NCBI RefSeq assembly: GCF_954871325.1
Contig: NC_088778.1
Coordinates: 15,589,666 to 15,653,665, forward strand
Length of the DNA stretch: 64,000 bases
From: Gordionus sp. m RMFG-2023
Lineage: Eukaryota; Nematomorpha; Gordioida; Chordodea; Parachordodidae
Reading direction: 5' to 3'
Below the pieces are notes generated by a model. It was not told where the DNA came from and ran no database searches. It saw only the letters and a list, made by a program, of their open reading frames with translations. The position numbers and the translations under genes are program-made. Numbering within the stretch: position 1 is the stretch's first letter; each line of letters starts with the position of its first letter. Positions 9,633 through 21,600 of the stretch are shown one piece after another.

Positions 9633-12600
9633 ATGACTGTTTTGTATTCTCAAAAATTAAAGATAAAATTTGATAAATTGTTACATAAATATGAGTTAGA
9701 ATTAGTTTTTTATATAAAAATATTACATATATTATAGGCAGTTATTTTTAATTAATATAAAAATAAACCACGTTTTACCAAAAGTTAGTTTTTATAAATT
9801 TTAATTAAACATAAATATTATGCAGGACATAACTATACAAATTATTCAGGAAAATGAACCATTTGATATATATAAACTTTTAATAGATGAAGATTATTTT
9901 ATTAGGTTTGATTATTTTATAAAATTATTAATTCATTTGCTAAGAATTAAAAATGAACAAGGCTTATTAATTGACTTTGATTCTTTTCCCCAAAAGGTTA
10001 TTGAATTATTAAATATGTGTAGAGAAACAGAAGAAAATTATACTCCAAAGTCAGTTTATTATATTTAAATGTATTTACTGAGATTTAGATATACATTAAC
10101 ATTGGAATTTAATAATGATCAAAAGATGCCTCCCAATAACATTTTCACATTAAAAATTATAGAAACAAATGCTTTTAAGAATTTGACACATTTATTACTT
10201 AATTTTAAATTGTCTACTGATACAGAGATGAGACAGTATCTTTGCCAGTCCCTTAAATCTTTAAAAGTTTTTGTTTTTTTTACATATTAATAAATTTAAT
10301 AATTTTTTATTAGCAAGAAAATGTAAACATGGAAATTACTTATAAGCATTTGGAAAAAACTTTATCTAATCAATTAAATGATACTGAGAAAGTTTCCTTT
10401 AAAAGGTTTTAAAAAAATATTTTTTGTTATTAGGCTTATAAATGTAAGGTAAAAGAATTCAAGGAACTAAAGGATGAACTTGAAGGCATTGAGAAAAATA
10501 TATCCAACAAATTTCTCAAGGAATCAAAGGATGAAAAAGATAAATTAAATCAAGTATACTATTTGCATTTATAGAAATTTTTATTTAAATCCCAATGCCC
10601 ATATTTTTATTAGGAAATTCTGGCTGAGATAGAAAAAAATTTATTGGATAAATTTTATTTATAAAATGGAAAGAACTTTTCCTTAAATGTTAAAAATATC
10701 TATTTGTATTTATTTTATGGTCAATGAATCTTTTAAATTTATTCTGAAAACTTTTATTGATAGAAGTAGATATTTTATCAGAATCTAAAAATTCCATATA
10801 TGTTTCATAATTAATGTGGTTTATTATGAGTAGGTAATAAATTAGAAAATTTAAAAATTGATGTGTAAAACTCTTTGTTTGGAAAAAATAAGTTTATGTT
10901 TATATTAAATCTATATAAATTATCTAATTTTAAATGTTCTTGTATTATTAAAATTTTTTGAAGTATACTTGAATACATTTTTTGAAAATTTGCTCAACCC
11001 AGGGTGTCTCCCTCCATATCCTTCATTATTGGACTTTCAGCAATTTCTGCCCAGTTTTTGAGCGAGTTTATTTTATGAATCATATTTCTATTTCAATATA
11101 CTAAATGCTTAGCAAATATCATCTTGTTAATTTTAATTAAATATACACAAATTACTGATGAACATTTAAAATTGTTATACCTTGTTTTTTTATAAGATAA
11201 ACATAATATTATTTTATGAATAATATGGAAAAAGAGAAATTGATTTTTCTTTAGTGCTATGAAAATATCTGATTTCTAAGATAATACAAATATATCCAGA
11301 ACACCAATTTCTCAAACATTCTTTGGTTGGGATAGATAAATCAAAAGTTGGAATATATATGCCACCCCATTTTGTCAGATATGCATTAATTGATGTTTAA
11401 ATGTATTGTAAAAACAATTTTCTAAAGCTTCCAATTTATTATTACCATAATTGAAACCTTGTTAATCACATTATCTAAGTTATTACCTCTTTCATTATCA
11501 TTAATTCGAGATCTTTATTGGGCTGCAAAATGTCTGAACCTTAGTATATGGTACAAGGGTATATCAAGGCCAGGTAAATCTTCTTATGTGGATGGTAACA
11601 TTTCATACATATGTTATTCTTACATTTGGAGTCATGCATAAAATAAAGGCGTTTCGATTATGGCTTTGATTGTTTTACCAATTTCTATGTTTACTATAAC
11701 TATATTTGTAAAATTGCTTAATTTTCTCCGACCCTAATTTTGGCATTGGCAATGTTATTTGCTTCAATTTGGCCTCCCTCTATGGCCAATGCAAGGTATT
11801 GAATGTTTGAAAAAAGGATAGCTTGGATAAATTTGTGCCTGAGCCATTTAGCAGTGATGAAAACAAAGACGATCGAGGGAATGCATGCTTGATAGTAGAG
11901 GTTTGATGCAGCAGGAAACGATTGCTATGTATCATTTCTCTTGTTTGCAAGTGACAGGTAAAGGGGTCTTGTATGATACAGATCTCCATATAGTCAATGC
12001 CTCGGCGTAGAACTAATAATTCATGTTAGAGTGAGTGTTAATAGTAGGTTTTGTTAATAAGCAGTTTGAGATATAAGTAGTTAAAGCTAAATCGGGAGAT
12101 CTGATATTAAGACCTGTAAATTTTGATGAAAGAGAAGCTTGGACACAAGCAATTTTTTCAAACTTAAGATTTAGGATTTCTTAGGTAAGTATCTTGATTT
12201 CAGTTTCATATACGTTTAAAAGCAGGGATGTGAACCCTTCGGCAAAAAAAAGGGTCCCAGGTTCGTGTACAGGAATAAAATTGAAAAAGGACCCAGGTTC
12301 AGGGAACATAAGAATAATGACTCAAAATAAGATTTTTTTAAATTCATTTATTATTTATTATACTTCTCAATATATACATATTCATAATTTACAAATGTAA
12401 TTTATGTTTTATTCAATCGCACAATCATAATATCTTCTAAAATATCATCCTTGAGATTTCCACTTAAATTAGACAATATATATTTCAAAATGAAAAACGT
12501 TCTACCCTTACTTAAAATAGATAGTTATCTTTATAAAATTATTGTATTTGTGTCGCCGGTACAGCCATGAAGATTCTAGATAAGATATATAATTATGGAT

Positions 12601-15600
12601 ATATTGAAGAATTTTCTTCCAGAATTTTAAAATATTTGTATCCTTATTTATTCTCTTAACTTCTGAGAACTTTTCTTTTAAAGATACAATAGGCATTTTT
12701 TGATCCTCCTTTCTATCCGATAATTTGATATTTTTTTCTCTATCTAAAAGTAAAATTTCAAGATCATCAATGTTGCTATCATAATTATTATTATCACTAC
12801 AAGCAGTAGGTATTGTCGTAGCCTCCAATATAAATAATGGAGTTTTGCGTATGTCATAAATCCTTAAGATGGTCTTTAGCCATTTGTTTTTGCTCAATAC
12901 TCAATAAAACTTGATATCGAGGGCCTAAATATATAGAAGTGTATACAACACTATATTGCAAATATTGTTGCTCTCGAATTTTCATGTTTTCTAATATTTC
13001 GTATAAAAAGGACTCTAAATTTTTCTATATCTAATCGGCATCTAATCCATATGCCATAAAAATCAAATAAACATAATTTATTTTCAAAGGAACTAATACA
13101 CTAGTAAGGTCCTTTGGTTGGCACCAATCATCTTCTGACAAAATGCTTCACATGCTCCTATAATAAAATAATTACAGAAATCTTTCAAACTTAATCGTTC
13201 TAGCATCATAAAAACTGAGGACCAGCGTGTTGTGCATTGTCATTTAAATTAAAATATTATTACTTGCACTACAAAATAATTCACTTTCAAAATATTCAAC
13301 GTATTTCTATAATATAGCATATTAATAAATTTACATAATAAAATATTATCTACACTAGAAAATAATTTATGATATCAATCTCTAAATAAAATAGAAGTCC
13401 AGGAAGAAAATTGAAAGAAAAACGCGAAGATAAAATAAATGATTCCACAAAAAAAGTTAATAAAATTTATATTATTTTTTAAAAAAATATTTTTATTTTT
13501 ACAAATTTTTATGACACCTAGAACCCTTGGACCCTCTACTTTAAAAAAGGGTCCGGGTTCTGGTACAGCCAAAATACTAGGGTTCGGGTTGACACTCTGT
13601 TTAAAAGCAGGTTATTTAATAATAGGAATAGACTTAAGAAGAATGCGTGATATATTAATAAAGTTTTTCAAAGAAAAACCGATACCCAGCTTGCAAGGAG
13701 TCTTAAGAGTTGAATGAAGAAAGGTACAAAATGTCGAGTTGCCTCTAACCAAGTATGTTAGTTAATCATGATTAAGGATCTTAATATTTGTTTTGTTCAG
13801 AACAGCTTCTTTGGATGAATTCAAATTTGCTCTGATTGAGAATAAGCCCAAACAATGAAAATATCGGCATAATCCTATATTTTAAAAACGCGAAATATCA
13901 GTCCCTACCTGATATTTAATAGCGGCACGGAATTTCAGAAGTATTTTTAATCTGATACATTTCTTTTTAACATATTATTGGTAGTTATAACATTAATATT
14001 TTTGTAATTATTAGTATTATTACAATTGACAAAAGATAACAAGATATATAACAATTATAGAAAAGTTTATGAAAATTCAATCGTATCTTTCTAAAAATAT
14101 AAACATCAGAATATTAATATTTATATAAAATAAACTATATTAAAAATATTGCTTTGTTGAAGTGTTTATTTGAATATGAAATAATACTTCTGAATATATC
14201 ATCTGCATTATTTGTCTTAGATGTTTTCATACCTCATACCCCCGTAACTACTCCGCTATATGCATGTAATGCCTATATAATTTGCATGAATTATTTAGGG
14301 TAATTATAATTATTCTACTCGCAATAGAAAACCTATTCTATTAATTTTAGATACTTTTACCATGAAAATTTGATTTAATTTACACAACACATTATAATTT
14401 TTTAAATACCTGTATTTATATTTCAATACAAATTCATATTGCGTTTTGATTCATTATTATTAATCATTAAACTAAATTTTAGCAAATCATGAAATTACAA
14501 AAAAAATTGGAAAATGAACGTGCCAGCAGTGAAAATCGAATAAATCAGAACATACGGGACTATAAAAATAAAGCTGATTGGCTAGATCAAGAAAATCAGG
14601 TATATAATATTTTGTACAAATTTAAATGTTTGAGGGCGCCCAAACGCCTACATAGGAATTTGCTGTGAAGGGAGGGGGATAATTAAACTTTTTCCCAGGG
14701 GTTATTCAAGAATGTCCTAAGTTTCAAGGACTAGTTACTATAAATTTCTAATACACAAATTCAAATATTAATTAATGATAAAAATATGAAATGTGTGATG
14801 CATAAAAATTATCTTAAGAATTATTGCATATATATAAACCAAATATAAAGTATTCATGGAAAAATGGCATATTAAAGAAATGGGGGAAATATAATTAGGA
14901 AGCATATTATAAATTTATAATGTGAAATTCCAGGGACCCAAACCGAACCATTAAACCGCTAAAAAACCGGTGTTTTTATTGAACCTAAACCGAACCTAAG
15001 CCGCTTAAGATTTTTTTAGCTGAACCTGAACCGATCCGCTAAAATACCCCTGAACCGGTTCGAGCCTCATGATTTAATGTATTTAAGTTATTACTAGTAT
15101 ATTGCAAAAATTTTAATTATATTGGAATTGTTTTAAAGATTATTATCGATCATTTAATTGATAAGTGTCAGTTATAAATTTTATAAATTTTAGTATATTG
15201 CCATCTTGCAACATTTTTTAAATATTTTAAGCTTATAAATATAATGCTTAGGGAAAAATTAAATCCAATATATAAATTATTTGCATATAGTATTATAAAT
15301 GACACATCAAAATGTCATATTACTGAAAAATAAATATGAAAGGCTATCATGCAGCAAATCTTGAGCATCACATAAAAAGAAACCACCCTCTAGAATTCGA
15401 TAAATTTAACAAAATATCACAACAAAAGCTTAATAAAATAAAAAAGTTTAAGATGTCATCAAACCACAGACGTTAGAAGAAGCATAAAAAACAACAATAT
15501 CAGTAAAACTAAATTAAAAAATAACATTCGATGCTTGTACTGAGTTGGTCACTTTTAATGGCAGATCGTTCAAATTAATCGATGATAACGATTTTAAAAA

Positions 15601-18600
15601 AATTCTTGATCCTATAATAGAAGGCATGGGTAATATTAAAATTATTTCTCAAATATTCTATCTAATGTTGCAAAATTAGCCTTAAGTATTCGGCAAAATA
15701 TAATCAAAGAATGGTTACTTATTATCTCTTAAAATTGACTGTGTTACTCGCCTAGACAGGTCCATTATTGGGATTAATCTTCAGTATATACAAAAAACAA
15801 AAAAATGTTCTGATAACATTAGCAATGAAAGAAATTTTTGAACGGCCCACTGCAGAAAATTTAAAACCCCTTTTAATAAAAGTATTAAATGATTATGAAA
15901 TCAAAACACCACAAATAAACACTATAACAACTGACAATGGGACAAATCTTATCAAGATGGTAAAATTATTTATGAAGAATAGTGATATGACAATCAAATA
16001 TCTGAAAATGATGAAGAAGTGCAAATACAAAATATATTTCATAATGTACCTGATGAATTAACAATCAATCTTAATGATTCTCAATATAATATTATAAATA
16101 TAAGATGTGCTTCTCATACCTTACTACTTGTGGTAGATCATGCATTAAAAAATTGCTCAGTTTCTAATATTATTATTAAAGCTCGTACAAAAGGGCAAAA
16201 TCGATATCAATCATACTAAAAAAATTAAACTTAAAAAGACCTATATTGGATTATCACAGATGGTTATCAACCTATGACATGCTAGAGAGATTGAATGAAT
16301 TAAAAGATATGTGTGAGGAATTATCAGTATCATACAGTGAACTTTATTTTACAGCATTGGAGTGGGAAGCAGTTATAGGGATGATAAATAAAACCAATTA
16401 AAGTAGCTACCAAGAACTTACAACTTGAGCAGCTAGAGGATTTTTATAGCATATGGCCAAAAACAGGGGTGGACTGGGAGTCTAAAGGCCCCTTGGCGGG
16501 CGTATAGCCTATTTTTACCCATCCTGCGGCCGGGAATTATATGATTTTATTTGAAATCTACTACACTATATTAAAATTTAAAATAATTCTTATCGTTTTA
16601 ATATTTATGTATGATCCATTTAAAAGAATTACTGATCCTTTTTAATTTATAAACCTTTGTGATTATTATATAAATTAATTCATTCATTGGCCAACAATAA
16701 GTCAATCTGTAATAAATAAATGATTTAACATAATCTTCACATATTTTTTATATAGGATTAATTTTATATCATAATTCTTATTATTTCTTGAAATATATTT
16801 ACTAAATTTTAATTTGTTTTATATATATTTTTATTTATATGGAAAGAAAAAAATAAGTTAACAAAATATTTATATAACTAAAAAATAAAATATTTATAAG
16901 AATTAAATAAAAACTATGGTATATTTTTATAATAAACAACATATAATAATATAAAAATGTAATATATTTAAAAAAAAGAAGTAAAATATGTAAACTGTTG
17001 AATGCAATGATCTGCTGATAGTGAGCTTGATCCAATAATAATATATCGTTGCGCACAGCTCAAAATCTATAGCATTTAACTAAATCTCGCATCTGCCACT
17101 AAAGGTTTGATCCTAAAAAATTGAAGCTTAGGAGTGAGACAAAATGGAAATAATTTTTCTTTTTATATTGCTAAAATAAAATAATATCGAAAAATCTGAA
17201 TATTGGTGATTGTATTAAAATTTACTTCTGATCGGTTTTTAACATACTTGTTTTGATCCACCTTATAAAAATCGTAAACTCCCAAAACGGAAAAAGAAGC
17301 AGAATGAGAATGAATAACTTATAAAATAAATACTTTAAAATATTATTAAACGTTTATTTTTAAATCGGTTTTGAACATATGGAAAGAAAAGAATTTGCTG
17401 AAATTATGGTTAAATTTCCACCAAGGTTAGCTTAACAATTTTCTCATTAATGGTGAATATTTGCGCAGATTTTCAAGAATCTCACTTAATTCTATTTCTT
17501 CTAACAATTTCCTTTCTCTACATTAAAAAGGCTTCTAAATAATCCTGCCCAATATTTGCTCGCAGTCTATTTTTAATTATTTAAAAGATAAAGTGAATTT
17601 CATATACTATATATAAATTGGCATATTATATCGGCATAACGTCTCATATACACATAAAACATTGCTTGCATTTTATATTGCATATGATTATAAAATCATC
17701 TTTCATAGAATCTTGAAATTCTTCACTTTCAATTTCTGACATGTAGTCACTATGATAAATAAAATTTTCTGTACTCTTCTTCAAGCCAATAAGTAAATTA
17801 CTCTATATTCAGTTAGTTCTTCTCGCAGTTTATCCCTATCTACCTTTGCTAACGAAGTGTTCTAAGTCTCTTTAGTTATACCTTCCCTATTAATTTCATC
17901 ATAACTTCTAGGATGGAAATATTGAGCATCAGTTATTAAATGTTGATTTTTCGAAAATTCTCTGTAAAACTAGTTACTATCTGATCAATGATATCGCGAA
18001 ACACTGCAATTCTGTAAATTTGAAGAGAACCATTTGGACGTTTATCTGAGCATTCCTCAAAACACATCTTCTTTTTACGACTAATTCTACATAGCAGTAT
18101 TTCAGTTTCCATGTATATATCATCAGGTATCATCAAATCTTTATTGATAGATAATGCCATATTGATAGCTTTCATATGTATTGAAACGAAAATGATAGTA
18201 TTTAAAGAAAATCTAGAATCTTCAATTTTTTCCAGGCAGTCAAAATGTCTAAGTTTTTTGTTGAAATATCTTGTTAGGGGCTCATTATTTCAAAAATTTT
18301 CAAAAAAATTGTGCCGTTAGGAGGGTTTTAAATTTGCATAACTTTTCTAATAAAGCCTCGGCTTCTGAAGTCGTTTTTCATCAAGATTTTTTGTTATATA
18401 TAATGTAAGGCATTTATTGTAGTAGATATTAGCGCATCTTTTTCATTAAACATCTGAAATACTGCTTTCTCGCGTGCCCACCATCTTGTTTCCCCAATAT
18501 TTTGAACCAATAAGCGGGTTATTCACACCTACCTTCATACAAACTTCCATTCTTTTATAAAATTAATTAAAAAAATGTCGCAAGCCTATTTAATAATCCA

Positions 18601-21600
18601 AATAGATTTTTTGCCTCAAAATTACCACATGTCACAAACACATAAGTTAAGAATATGACTATAGCACCAAATATATATATACTGCCTGCACTTCTTGCTT
18701 AATTTGAGCTTGCAAGCCAACAAATTCACTTCTCATGTTATCTGCACTATCAAAAGATTCTCCAATTATATTATTTAATTGTAGCCCTAGTTTAAAGAAA
18801 CAAGAACTTAATAAATCAAAAGTCTTTTACCTGAAGAATTAGTCACTTTAACTACTGCAAAAAGTTTTTCTGTAATTTCTCCTTTATAAATGTACTGCAA
18901 ATCAATTGTAGCTGCTATCCATCTGCATGCTGAATATTTTATTTCTTTTGTTCTTTAATTTGCTTTCTATGCATGTATAGAATTATATCATTAAGGAACC
19001 TCTTCACTAGGAATGTAACTTGCCTGAGAGTTTAAGTTTTTCTATGTTTGCTACTTTGAATGGCTTTATTTAAAGGATTGGATTATAATTAGATAGGTGA
19101 CGTATCAGTTTTAGGAAATTCCATGATTTAAATTTATATCTTCAATATTTTATAAGGTTTCATTACAATCAGAACCTCTATATGGCATATTTTGATGCCC
19201 TAATATCTTAACATTTTCATATATAAGTTTTATTATATGAGTATTATTTGAAATCTGCTTTGCGTTTCCAGTTATAAGTTTATTATTAAATGAATCTTAT
19301 ATGCTGTTGTTAAGTATTCCACTGCTTGGATATGAACATTTGAATTTTCATGAATCAACAACAGAATATATATGTTTAAAATTGATGCACCCTTTTGAAA
19401 ATGAACTTTCAAACCAGTAAAAGCTATATAAATTGAGCAGTAATTAGCTTTAATTTCATGATCAATTATAGCAACTGAAAGCCAATTTTGTGGTACTTTA
19501 TCTTCCATAACTACTCTATAATATAAACGTGATGTATTTAATCTCAGGTTCACAGATTTGATTGGATGTTTCTGTAAAAAGGCAAGTTTTCGTGGAATTG
19601 TTGCATTTGAATTTAAATGAAATAAATTTGACTTAATAGGTTAGATCTTTTTCTTTAAATTTGCTGCTTCTGTGCATAAAAAGCCAGATATTCGATTAGA
19701 ATTCTTAGATATAGGTATTTGTAATGTAGATAAAAATGAAGGTATTTGTAATGTATATAAAGATGAAGATTCCTTTAAAGTTGGGGATAGAATAGGAATG
19801 CTATTATAATTTTAAGGAAATGATATTTAATATTTGGTGAAATTGTATTATCTTGTAAAGGTGAAGAAGAATCTGGAGTTTCTAAGAATATTGTTGGTGA
19901 AATTGTAGCAGAGGTTATATCTCTCGTTGTACAACATGCTAATTTTTTTAAATTGGTAGCTTGAGTATGAGAAAAATCAGATGTTATTTTAGAACATGAG
20001 TTAAAACTTATAATGGTTATTAAAAATCTATCTTATCTTATATTAATCATATATATTTAATATAAATATAATTATTTTTATGAGGTTTGGTTTTGCTTGT
20101 GTTGTTTATTATTTTCATTTTCACTTTCAATAAATGTTTATATTATAACAATAATTTTGTGTTTTCTATATATAACAATAAATATTGCATAAATTAATTT
20201 TAATATTTACTTGGCTATTTATTTTAAGACAATAAATGGTTTTAAATGAATGAATGAATTTTTTTATAGTGCTTAATTCCATCAGATAATTACATTAATA
20301 TTTAATAATTATTTAAATTTACAATATTTAAAAAATAAATTGTATTAAAACATATTTAGATTTTATGCGTTTTTTTAAAAAAAAATTTTTTTTTTCTTTA
20401 CTAAGGAGGCCCTTAAATTTGTAAAATCTCGAGGCTACGTGGGAGATTTTCCCACTATGCTCACTGCCCAGTCCTCTTCTGGCTAAAAGCTGAATTATAT
20501 ATTTCTATTTTTACTCACCCTTTGCTGGTTCAATAATAGATGCTATGAATTTTAAAGAGAAACAACTTTTTAACAACAACAATGCCTTTTTGTCATGCCT
20601 ATATCTAGATTTAAGGTATATTTTAAAAAATTATATATCTTATAAGTTTAATTAATAATTTTATTTACCTTAATTAAATAATTTTGTTTTACTTTATATA
20701 TTTTTCTATCTAATCATAAAAAATAATAAGATTTTTTTAATGATATGTTTAATTTTTATTTAAATAGATGTCAAGTGTTTCTGACTGAAGAAGAAAAAAC
20801 CAAGGCTAAAGAGTATATTATTAAAATATGGCATAACATGAAATTAAAATTTGCTATAAGAGTGGAGGATTATTGTGAAAGTGAATCAACACCGGTTAAT
20901 GTATCTTCATCTGAAGAGGACTTAGTAGAAAGTCTTTTTTAAAAAAAGATGGTTATAAACAAAATCTGTTACAAAAATCCAAGAATATTAGAAATATTTT
21001 AGTTAATTTTTCTAAAGAAACTAGGGTAAATAAAAATATGAATATTTTAGACTATTGAAGAAATCAGAGTAATCGATACCCAGAATTATGTAAATTGTCT
21101 GATATCATACTGGCATTGCCGGCTACCCAAGTTAGTGTGGAAAGATGTTTTTCAACAATTAAATTTATACTATCTTATAGATTTGAGTGAGACGAATTTT
21201 GAAAATATATAAATTATGCCGCTTAATAAAAAAAATTTTAAGTAAATAAAGTTAAATATTGTTTATAATAAAATTAATCATTAATATTTATTTGTTATAT
21301 TTATAAATTAAATTATTTTATAATTTGCAATTAATAAAAATGAAGGTTTTATGTATGTGTTTTCTATTTTAATGATGAACTAAAAAAATTCTTCCATATA
21401 CATAATTCGAAAGTAGGTTTGAATACAAAAGTGTTCAAACCGGTTTTAGAGGTTTGAATCTAACCGATATTTGTATTTTTTACGAACCGAACCCTAACCG
21501 TTATTTTTATTCAAACTTGAACCAAACCGAATTGGTTTCAGTTTTGGATCCTTGTGAAATTCAATCTTCCTTGGAAGAGAGCTAATTTTTCAATGATTTC

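Larger units (their letters stand above)
16464..20481 (-). mobile_element. ZMYM/DUF4371-type hAT nested in the Ac-like hAT
   Basis: It starts CAGGGGTGGACTGGGAGTC and ends in a sequence whose complement is CAGAAGAGGACTGGGCAGT. The flanks GCCAAAAA and GCTAAAAG match at six of eight bases and are taken as an eroded target duplication. The ends and interior match the element at 55,864-61,002, with the transposase here on the minus strand. The host transposase frame reads FYSIWPK on the left and LKAELYISIFTHP on the right, so it inserted in that coding sequence. Confidence 0.85.
15340..21240 (+). pseudogene. Ac-like hAT transposase, broken
   Basis: Pieces in order: a BED-finger-like start (ANLEHHIKRNHPLEF, about 15,345); the core with TITTDNGTNLIKMVKLF (about 15,920) and IRCASHTLLLVVDHAL (about 16,100); PILDYHRWLSTYDMLERL (about 16,240). 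Beyond the nested hAT come CLYLDLR (about 20,600), the segment TEEEKTKAKEYIIKIW (about 20,780), and the dimerisation block NILDYWRNQSNRYPEL with LPATQVSVERCFSTIKF (about 21,040-21,170). The motifs and their order match Ac-type transposases. Several stops and frame changes make it inactive. An intron may exist between the CLYLDLR piece and 20,745. Confidence 0.85.
14931..21554 (+). mobile_element. Ac-like hAT, 6.6 kb, containing another hAT
   Basis: It begins CAGGGACCCAAACCGAACC and ends TTTCAGTTTTGGATCCTTG. Both ends are rich in AACCG/CGGTT motifs (for example AACCGAACC near 14,940 and GAACCGAACCCTAACC near 21,483), the usual subterminal transposase sites of Ac-like hATs. The 8-bp target duplication TGAAATTC is perfect (14,923-14,930 and 21,555-21,562). 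The coding strand is plus. Its reading frame is interrupted by the ZMYM-type hAT at 16,464-20,481; without that it would be 2.6 kb. Confidence 0.93.

Noticed and set aside
16835-17056. Hydrophobic 73-codon minus-strand frame that could pass for a membrane protein.
   Set aside because: It consists of AT-rich codons inside the ZMYM-type hAT; Phe/Ile/Tyr runs are expected by chance at this composition.
18111-18320. Plus-strand frame opposite the hAT transposase; similar ones at 58,693-58,875 and 38,916-39,175.
   Set aside because: These are antisense shadows of transposase coding.
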